Below are positions 58,674 through 64,000 of a DNA stretch of 64,000 bases, piece after piece. The stretch spans positions 1-64,000 of the forward strand of contig JAGQIK010000559.1 in assembly GCA_020431405.1 (NCBI GenBank). Direction: 5' to 3'. The number at the start of each line of letters is the position of its first letter. The stretch's first letter is position 1. The DNA is from Myxococcales bacterium (lineage in GTDB: Bacteria > Myxococcota_A > Polyangia > GCA-2747355). Below the pieces are notes generated by a model. The model did no database searches. It saw only the letters and a list, made by a program, of their open reading frames with translations, and was not told the origin of the DNA. The translations under genes and the position numbers were made by a program.

Positions 58674-60187
58674 GCTTCGTCGCCCAAGGAGCACTTCTGG
58701 CGCAATACGCCCTTTGCGCAGCCGTTTACTTGCGCAAATCACGCGAGGACCACAACAAGCCATCCCATCGGCTCGAGGTCCAACGCGAGCAGCTTCCCGC
58801 CTACGCCAGCACCCAAAGCTGGCGTTCGAAGATCTACGATGACGGCCACGCATCAGCCGTCGACCAATCCAAACTTCCGCAGCTGCAACGACTGATCGCC
58901 GACATCAAATCCGGCGTGATCGACATCGTGCTCTGCATAGAGCTCTCGCGGCTCTCGCGCGATGATTCCGCCGTGCAGTACCTCGAGTTCATCGATCTCT
59001 GCCGACGTCATCGCGTGAAGCTCGCGACTCCCGGCCAGCTGTTCGATCCCAACGATCCAAGTCAGTGGTTGATCCTGCTCGTGCAGGGCGGCATCAGCAG
59101 CGTCGAGATGCAGCAGCTGCGGCGCAGGATGAAGGAGGGCAGAGAACGAGCTCGACGCGCGGGTCAGTTTCTTGGGGGCAAACCGCCCTGGCCCTATCAG
59201 GCGGTGGGCAACCGTCGCATCGAAGTCACCGACGACAACAAGGCCCGTTTTCTACAGGTGCTCGAGCAGCTCAAGTCCGAGAGCGTGTGGGCGGTTCACC
59301 AAGGCCATCCCGAGCTCTCACCCTCGACGCTCGCGCGGATTACGACGCGCAAGCGGCTGTTGTTCTTCGCAGCCCGGCGCGAGGTCGACGGTCAGCTCAT
59401 CGAGTGCGACTGGGAGCCGATCATCACACTCGACGAGATGGACGAGCTGCGCAGAGCAAGCGCCAACCGCCGCCCTTATCGCCGGACAGGCGACGAACCG
59501 CCATCGCGCCTGCTGACGGGGCTCGGCATCTTCTTCTGCGCGTACTGCAACCGCTCAGTGAAGGGCCACACCGACAAGAAGACCTACAAGCGCAGCAAGC
59601 GAACAGACCGCCATCACTACTACCGCTGTAACCGCTTCAAGGTCCGAGTCGGTCAGCGTCAGGAGTGCAAGAATCAGAGCCTCGTCCAGTGCGCTGCCAT
59701 CGACGAACCGCTCTTGCTCCACGTACAGCACACGCTCGATCGCCTCGGCGACATCAAGGCCGCCTACAAGAGGGCCCTTGCCAGCCACCAACCCGAGACG
59801 CGTGGTCTGCGGCAGAAGCTCGAGGCCGCCGAACGTCAGCGTGATCGGCTCGTCGACAGCATCGGCAGGGGGCTCATCAGCGACGACGAGGCGCGGTCAG
59901 CACTCGAGCGGGTTAGAAACAGCATTCGCGCGCTCACGGCCGAACTCGAGCAGACGAAAGCCGTGCCAGACCAACTCGGTGTCCTCGACGGGTTCTCCGG
60001 CATCAACCTCGCGGACTACACGCTCGAGGAGAAGCGCGAGCTTCTGAGCATCGTCATCAAGCGCATCGATCTCCGCTTCGACCGGATGTTCATCACCTAC
60101 AACCTCTTCGCCAGTCCTGGAGAGTTGTACGTGGGCGAAGTAAAAGTACGCCGGACGCCCTCTCGCAACTCAAAGCTACGTCGGTAG
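58670..60187 (+). CDS. Large serine recombinase (integrase)
   Basis: 505 residues, ATG overlapping the previous stop. Resolvase-type catalytic domain with the nucleophile in CAAVYLRKSREDH (Ser about residue 24), DIVLCIELSRLSRDDS (about 84-99) and VEMQQLRRRMKEGRERARR. The recombinase domain (about 165-270) contains GGKPPWPYQ. A zinc ribbon is at FFCAYCNRSVKGHT and YYRCNRF with QECKN (about 285-345), then a coiled coil (about 360-440). This layout defines large serine integrases. It points towards the tRNA-Gly gene 234 bases downstream. It is probably the integrase that moved the element carrying the defence cargo; att sites are not identified with certainty. Confidence 0.92.
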   Translation: MSFVAQGALLAQYALCAAVYLRKSREDHNKPSHRLEVQREQLPAYASTQSWRSKIYDDGHASAVDQSKLPQLQRLIADIKSGVIDIVLCIELSRLSRDDSAVQYLEFIDLCRRHRVKLATPGQLFDPNDPSQWLILLVQGGISSVEMQQLRRRMKEGRERARRAGQFLGGKPPWPYQAVGNRRIEVTDDNKARFLQVLEQLKSESVWAVHQGHPELSPSTLARITTRKRLLFFAARREVDGQLIECDWEPIITLDEMDELRRASANRRPYRRTGDEPPSRLLTGLGIFFCAYCNRSVKGHTDKKTYKRSKRTDRHHYYRCNRFKVRVGQRQECKNQSLVQCAAIDEPLLLHVQHTLDRLGDIKAAYKRALASHQPETRGLRQKLEAAERQRDRLVDSIGRGLISDDEARSALERVRNSIRALTAELEQTKAVPDQLGVLDGFSGINLADYTLEEKRELLSIVIKRIDLRFDRMFITYNLFASPGELYVGEVKVRRTPSRNSKLRR

Positions 60188-60191
60188 TGCT

Positions 60192-60233
60192 GCTGCCCGT
60201 CAACGCGCGCTCAGCGATGTGTTGGCGGGCAGC
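60192..60233 (+). terminator. Hairpin after the integrase gene
   Basis: Inverted repeat gctgcccgtcaac (60192-60204) / gttggcgggcagc (60221-60233), 13-base arms with one mismatch and a 16-base loop, four bases after the integrase stop. No T-run follows, so termination would be non-classical; it could instead be part of an attachment or regulatory site. Confidence 0.45.
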
Positions 60234-60283
60234 GCTGCCATAAAGGCCTAGGGACGCCCGCTGTCACTAGTTTCGTGCGGTCC

Positions 60284-60311
60284 TTGACACGGCTGGCCCT
60301 TGGGCTATCGT
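60284..60311 (+). promoter_or_regulatory. Possible promoter upstream of tRNA-Gly
   Basis: ttgaca (60284-60289), 16-base spacer, then tatcgt (60306-60311), resembling a sigma-70 promoter. It lies about 110 bases before the tRNA, leaving a long leader, so it is only a candidate. Confidence 0.35.
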
Positions 60312-60420
60312 CAAGCGATCCTGGCGGCCGCCCCTTGAAACCATTGAGCTTTTTTCTAGCCGCGGGATCGATTTCGACCGATAAAGCCCAAGAAAACAGG
60401 GCATTCGGCCGAGCTAGCGT

Positions 60421-60493
60421 GCGGGAATAACTCAGTTGGTAGAGTGCAAGCTTCCCAAGCTTGATGTCGCGGGTTCGAGTCCCGTTTCCCGCT
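60421..60493 (+). tRNA. tRNA-Gly, anticodon CCC
   Basis: Folds as a full cloverleaf by eye. Acceptor stem gcgggaa pairs with ttcccgc (60486-60492), followed by discriminator t. The D-arm lies in ctcagttggtagag. The anticodon stem caagc/gcttg closes loop ttcccaa, giving anticodon CCC. T-arm gcggg-ttcgagt-cccgt. CCA is not encoded. It reads in the same direction as the integrase and seems to mark the boundary between the accessory element and ordinary chromosome. Confidence 0.93.
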
Positions 60494-60532
60494 TCGTGCT
60501 TCGCTCCTCGCTCAGCCCAAAGCGGGAAACGG
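60482..60532. repeat. Inverted copy of the tRNA 3' end
   Basis: ccgtttcccgctt (60482-60494, tRNA 3' end plus one base) is repeated perfectly and inverted as aagcgggaaacgg (60520-60532), loop 25 bases. It can form a hairpin that may terminate or process the tRNA transcript, or be a trace of recombination at the tRNA end. No T-run follows. Confidence 0.5.
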
Positions 60533-60600
60533 CCTTCGGCGGCTCGACGCCCTTCGGGCATCGAGCGTCTCGGGCATCGAGGCGTCGAGTCCCCGAGTCG

Positions 60601-61179
60601 ATGAAATCTGTTCTTCTGGTATTCGCGCTGTTGCTCGGCGCTTGCGCGTCGACCCTGCCCACCGCACCACCGCGTGCGGGGTATCGCGCGAAGGGTCCCG
60701 TCGAGGGGCCGGAGATGCAGGCGCCCACGGGCTATCGCTTCGAGCTCGAGGAGGCCTGCGGGCACCTGCAGAAGGACTGCTCGTGGGTGCTGGTGCACGT
60801 CGCCTCGGGTGATCGCGGCAGGGCGCGCGCGCGGCCGGAGCCTCGGCGCAGGCGCACCCGCAGGCGGCAACGCGCCGTGCGCGCTGGGCCCAGGCGGCAG
60901 GTGCCTAGCGAGGCTTGGGAGACGGTGCGCACTCAGGAGGCGCTGCTCACGCCCGTGGGTCGCGCCTCCGGCAAGAACCTCGCCGACGGCGGCGACGCCA
61001 AGACGACGCGCAGCGGCGGCGAGCTCGACTGCCCGGCGGGCTCGACGCGCCGCTGCGGCAAGATGGTCAACTGCAGCACCAAAGGCGGGCGCTGCGTCGA
61101 CCGCAACAGCAAAGGGCGCTGCCTGCGGCGCATGTATCACCGCACCTGCCAGCGCCGCTGCACCTGCCGCGTGAACTAG
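60601..61179 (+). CDS. Putative lipoprotein, cysteine-rich C-terminus
   Basis: 192 residues from ATG 60601. Signal peptide MKSVLLVFALLLGACAS with lipobox LLGAC (Cys15), so a lipid-anchored envelope protein. Residues 60-110 are arginine-rich and low complexity. The C-terminal 55 residues carry a cysteine cluster (LDCPAGSTRRCGKMVNCST, GGRCVDRN, GRCLRRM, RTCQRRCTCRVN) likely held by disulfides. No known domain recognised. It is the first protein gene right of the tRNA and has the style of a deltaproteobacterial surface lipoprotein. Confidence 0.7.
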   Translation: MKSVLLVFALLLGACASTLPTAPPRAGYRAKGPVEGPEMQAPTGYRFELEEACGHLQKDCSWVLVHVASGDRGRARARPEPRRRRTRRRQRAVRAGPRRQVPSEAWETVRTQEALLTPVGRASGKNLADGGDAKTTRSGGELDCPAGSTRRCGKMVNCSTKGGRCVDRNSKGRCLRRMYHRTCQRRCTCRVN

Positions 61180-61195
61180 CTACCGGCCGGTGTCG

Positions 61196-61906
61196 CTAGC
61201 CAGCGAACGCCGCCTCCACCGAGCCTTTGATCTTCTCGCGGGCCGCGTCGCGCAGCGGCGTGCCGTGCGCGCTGAGCAGGTGCGAAAACGACATGCCGAG
61301 CAGGCGGTCGAAGCACGTGCGCTTGGGGTTTGCCGAGCGACGCCACCCCGGCCCGATGTTGGCCTCTTTGAAGAATCCGAAGTCGCCCATCATCTTCTTC
61401 GACGCCTCGTCGAAGAACGCGTCCGGCTCGAGCCAGTTCTGCAGGCTGTCGCAAGAGACGAGGACGCCCCCGCTACGATCGACGCGCAGGATCGCCTCGG
61501 GCAGCTCGACGTCGAAGAGGAACAGCTCGGCGTCAGACAGCGGCAGGTTGTCGGCGGTCATCTCGACGTCGGTTTCGAGCCCGTTGTCGTGCTTCATGCC
61601 AGCGGGTGCCCACAGCTTCGGCCCGTAGCGATCGACGTAAAACGGATCGTCGTAGCCGTGAAAGGAGCCGAGCTTGACGATCGCGTCGACCTTGCCGAGT
61701 GAATCGAGCTTGGCCAGCCCCGCGTCGTCGAGGCGCAGCGTGTTGATCAACACCAGCCGCTCGCCGTCGCGCACGACTGTCATGTTTCGGCTGAACTGAA
61801 ACTGCTGGCCCTGAAAGACCGGCGTCGACGTACCGGTGACGAAGAAGACGCCGTCGAACACTTCTTCGAGCTGTCCGTGCGGCTGCAGCGGTTTGATCTC
61901 CACCAT
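61196..61906 (-). CDS. MBL-fold-like protein lacking usual metal motif
   Basis: 236 residues; ATG 61906 chosen because the preceding 40 codons look non-coding and the protein body begins MVEIKPLQPHGQLEEV. The fold resembles metallo-beta-lactamase proteins: FFVTGTSTPVFQGQ, RNMTVVRDGERLVLINTLRL, then LGKVDAIVKLGSFHGYDDPF and KLWAPAGMKH, LLSAHGTPL. The canonical HxHxDH is replaced by FHGYDD, so metal binding is reduced or altered. Catalytic role is uncertain. It is divergent from the octaheme cytochrome gene. Confidence 0.68.
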   Translation of the reverse strand: MVEIKPLQPHGQLEEVFDGVFFVTGTSTPVFQGQQFQFSRNMTVVRDGERLVLINTLRLDDAGLAKLDSLGKVDAIVKLGSFHGYDDPFYVDRYGPKLWAPAGMKHDNGLETDVEMTADNLPLSDAELFLFDVELPEAILRVDRSGGVLVSCDSLQNWLEPDAFFDEASKKMMGDFGFFKEANIGPGWRRSANPKRTCFDRLLGMSFSHLLSAHGTPLRDAAREKIKGSVEAAFAG

Positions 61907-62093
61907 GGTCGGCTCCTCCTGGATTCCCCGATGCGCGGCACTGTAGCGCAACGCGTTGGCGATTGGACCCCACGTTGTCGCGTTCACAACGGAGGCTGTG
62001 GTCCACGCCACAACGACGCCGAGCAACCCGCCACGATCACGTGCGGTACTGGCCTTGCAACGCCTGCCCTCGCTACTTGCGCGAGGAGCCGAG

Positions 62094-63596
62094 ATGCGAT
62101 CTCACCTGATGATGCTGGCTGCGGCGCTGCCCGTGGCGCTCGCCGGCTGCAGCGCCGACACAAAATCTGGCAAGGGTTCGAGCGGCGGTATCGGCAACCT
62201 GATCGTCGGCAATGCCAACGCGACCAAGCTGCTGCCTCAGTTCAGCAAGGCATCGCGCGAGTGCATCACGTGCCACGCCAAGACCAGTCACGCGCTGGTG
62301 CAGCAGTGGGGCGCGTCGCGTCACTATCGCGCCAAGGTTGGCTGCTTCGAGTGCCATCAAGCGCACCCCGGCGACAAAGACGCGTTCATGCACTACAAGC
62401 AGCGCATCGCGACCATCGTATCGCCCAAAGACTGCGGGCGCTGTCACGAGCGAGAGAGCCGCGAGTTCGCCGGCAGCCACCACGCGCAAGCCGGCCGCAT
62501 TCTCGGCTCGCTCGACAACGTGCTCGCCGAGGTCGTCGAGGGCGCCAAGCTGCTCAAGACCAAGGGCTTCCCCGGCGGCATCTCCGCGGCAGCAGTCAAC
62601 GGCTGCTGGCAGTGCCACGGCGCCGAGGTGAAGGTCATCGGCGAGGGCAAGCTCGATCCCGCTACGTGGCCCAACACGGGCATCGGACGCATCAACCCCG
62701 ACGGCTCGCGCGGCTCGTGCACGGCCTGCCACAGCCGACACCGATTCTCCGTCGAGCAAGCGCGCAACCCGGAGAACTGCGGCAAGTGCCACATGGGGCC
62801 CGACCACCCGCAGATCGAGATCTACCGCGAGTCCAAGCACGGCATCGCGTTTCGCGCCAACCGACACCGCATGAACATGGACAACGACAAGTGGGTCGTC
62901 GGCCAGGACTACAACGCCGCGCCAACCTGCGCGACGTGCCACATGTCGGCGACCGCCAAGCAGCCGGTGACTCACGACGTCGGGCTGCGCATCTCGTGGA
63001 ACAACCGGCCGGCCAAGTCGATCCGCCCTGAAATCTCCGACGCCAAGATGAAGCTGCCCGGCGCCAAGATCGGCTGGAAGCAGCGCCGCAAGAACATGGA
63101 GGACGTCTGCCTCGCGTGCCACGGCCAGGCCTACGTCACGTCCTTCTACGCGCAGTACGACGCGCTGATCAACGAGTACCACAAGAAGTTCGCCGACCCG
63201 GGCCTGCGCCTGATGAAGCTCGCCAAGCCGCTGCTGCGCCCCGTCAAGTTTGCCAACAAGCTCGACTTCACGTGGTTCGAGCTGTGGCACCACGAAGGCC
63301 GGCGCGCGCGCCACGCGGCGTCGATGCAGGGCCCCGACTACACGCACTGGCACGGCACCTACGAGATCGCGAAGCACTTCTACACGAAGATGGTCCCCGA
63401 GGTGGAGGAGCTGATCAAAGCCGGCAAGGCCTCGGGCGACGCCGCCAAGGTCAAGGCCGCCAAGGCGCTGCAGGCCGGCCTCGATGAAGTGCTCAAGAGC
63501 CCCGAGCACCGCTGGTACCTCGGCCAGATGTCGCCCGAGGAGCGCAAGAAGCGCGAGCAGCGCGCCAAGGAGTTCAAGTCTCGCTACGCGAAGTGA
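62094..63596 (+). CDS. Octaheme cytochrome c, hydroxylamine oxidoreductase (HAO)-like
   Basis: 500 residues from ATG 62094. N-terminal signal MRSHLMMLAAALPVALAGC with a lipobox-like LAGC, so exported and possibly lipid-anchored. Eight CxxCH heme sites in order: CITCH, CFECH, CGRCH, CWQCH, CTACH, CGKCH, CATCH, CLACH. The C-terminal segment ELWHHEGRRARHAASM with GPDYTHWHGTYE is characteristic of the HAO/octaheme family. Such enzymes interconvert reactive nitrogen species (hydroxylamine, nitrite, nitric oxide). The direction here, probably reductive detoxification or respiration, cannot be told from sequence. It overlaps the next multiheme gene (GTGA), forming an operon. Confidence 0.9.
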   Translation: MRSHLMMLAAALPVALAGCSADTKSGKGSSGGIGNLIVGNANATKLLPQFSKASRECITCHAKTSHALVQQWGASRHYRAKVGCFECHQAHPGDKDAFMHYKQRIATIVSPKDCGRCHERESREFAGSHHAQAGRILGSLDNVLAEVVEGAKLLKTKGFPGGISAAAVNGCWQCHGAEVKVIGEGKLDPATWPNTGIGRINPDGSRGSCTACHSRHRFSVEQARNPENCGKCHMGPDHPQIEIYRESKHGIAFRANRHRMNMDNDKWVVGQDYNAAPTCATCHMSATAKQPVTHDVGLRISWNNRPAKSIRPEISDAKMKLPGAKIGWKQRRKNMEDVCLACHGQAYVTSFYAQYDALINEYHKKFADPGLRLMKLAKPLLRPVKFANKLDFTWFELWHHEGRRARHAASMQGPDYTHWHGTYEIAKHFYTKMVPEVEELIKAGKASGDAAKVKAAKALQAGLDEVLKSPEHRWYLGQMSPEERKKREQRAKEFKSRYAK

Positions 63597-64000
63597 CCGA
63601 CGTGACGTCGAGGCTCACCATACTCGCGCTCGCGCTCGTCGCCGCTGTCGCCTCGGGCTGCCAGCGCAGCGACGCGGCGCCAGCGAGCGCCTCGGCCGCC
63701 GCCGCCGCCGCCGCACGCCGGCCGACGCGCGTCATTCGCATCGCTCGGCGCGAGGGCAAGGTCCGCGAGTATCCGTGCCTCAAGTGCCACGACAAGATCA
63801 CGGCCGTGCTGCAGCGCCCCACGCCGATCAAGCGACACACGGCGATCCGCATCAAACACTTCAAGGGCGCCGACGCCTGCTACGTCTGCCACGACACGCG
63901 CGCCATGAACCGGCTCGCGCTGCTTTCGGGCGAGAGCGTCGGCTATGACGCCTCCTACGAGCTGTGCGGGCAGTGTCACGGCGAGAAGCGGCGCGACTTC
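63593..64000 (+). CDS. Multiheme c-type cytochrome lipoprotein, 3' end outside window
   Basis: At least 136 residues from GTG 63593, overlapping the octaheme gene stop; a GTG at 63602 is an alternative. Signal peptide SRLTILALALVAAVASGC with lipobox ASGC. Heme-binding CxxCH sites seen so far: CLKCH, CYVCH and CGQCH; more may follow beyond the window. An alanine-rich linker follows the lipid-anchor cysteine. As partner of the octaheme enzyme it probably shuttles electrons between it and the membrane pool. The reading frame is open at base 64000. Confidence 0.85.
   Translation, partial: MTDVTSRLTILALALVAAVASGCQRSDAAPASASAAAAAAARRPTRVIRIARREGKVREYPCLKCHDKITAVLQRPTPIKRHTAIRIKHFKGADACYVCHDTRAMNRLALLSGESVGYDASYELCGQCHGEKRRDF

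Noticed and set aside
60211-61140. 309-residue minus-strand frame across the tRNA
   Set aside because: It covers the tRNA and is antisense to the lipoprotein gene; a GC-rich shadow frame.
62073-63509. 478-residue minus-strand frame
   Set aside because: Fully antisense to the octaheme cytochrome, whose CxxCH motifs prove the coding strand.
1-64000. CRISPR arrays, retrons, CBASS cyclases
   Set aside because: No regularly spaced repeats, no reverse transcriptase YxDD protein and no nucleotidyltransferase GS motif gene were seen in the window.

Overview
The window is high-GC bacterial DNA. It has lipoproteins, a dense array of antiphage and conflict genes, and at the far right an octaheme hydroxylamine-oxidoreductase-like cytochrome. 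This fits a Gram-negative, deltaproteobacteria-like (for example myxobacterial) host, but that is inferred from style and not from a phylogenetic marker. Positions 1 to about 60.4 kb look like an accessory element: defence cargo, a broken IS element, gene remnants, then ParB, a primase-like protein and a large serine recombinase ending beside a tRNA-Gly(CCC) gene. From the tRNA rightwards the genes look like ordinary chromosome (lipoprotein, MBL-fold protein, multiheme cytochromes).

Layout. 0-5.5 kb: partial unknown gene, hsdS remnant on the minus strand, and a CHAT-protease module (small membrane protein, TPR-CHAT gene split by one in-frame amber codon, second membrane protein), then decayed sequence with a diverged direct repeat. 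5.5-11.9 kb (minus): PD-(D/E)XK-like protein and a complete RADAR pair, rdrB (adenosine deaminase) and rdrA (ATPase). 12.2-31.3 kb (plus): a seven-gene, mostly overlapping run: giant DUF1998 helicase with C-terminal nuclease fold, RelE-UvrD fusion, DrmD-like SNF2 helicase, very large N6-adenine methylase, SMC-like ATPase, CBS-HEPN protein, and a short SNF2-like helicase whose Walker B reads DNAH instead of DEAH. The helicase-methylase-ATPase core matches the arrangement known as Hma and is also DISARM-like; the flanking genes make this a composite not known to me as a named system. 31.4-32.5 kb: HNH gene broken by a decayed IS256-family element.

32.7-40.3 kb: a 2056-residue STAND NTPase (Avs-like) with a DUF4297/Cap4-type nuclease N-terminus, followed by two translationally coupled genes, the second another PD-(D/E)XK-type nuclease. 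40.3-43.9 kb: a split MqsA-like zinc-ribbon/HTH pair, with the HTH part membrane-anchored, a HEPN-type protein, a MerR-like-HTH/receiver regulator, and a three-gene zinc-ribbon operon. 44.0-50.1 kb: a five-gene envelope operon (secreted ComEC-like MBL hydrolase, two membrane proteins, a secreted protein, PhoD-like phosphatase), the least familiar system here. 50.3-60.2 kb: radical SAM protein, small unknown proteins, primase-polymerase-like protein, ParB, unknown protein, small protein plus serine integrase.

The best candidates for an undescribed system are the CBS-HEPN/DNAH-helicase pair attached to the Hma-like operon, the STAND-plus-nuclease triad, the envelope operon with MBL and PhoD enzymes, and the CHAT module with flanking membrane proteins. 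No CRISPR array, reverse transcriptase or CBASS cyclase was seen.
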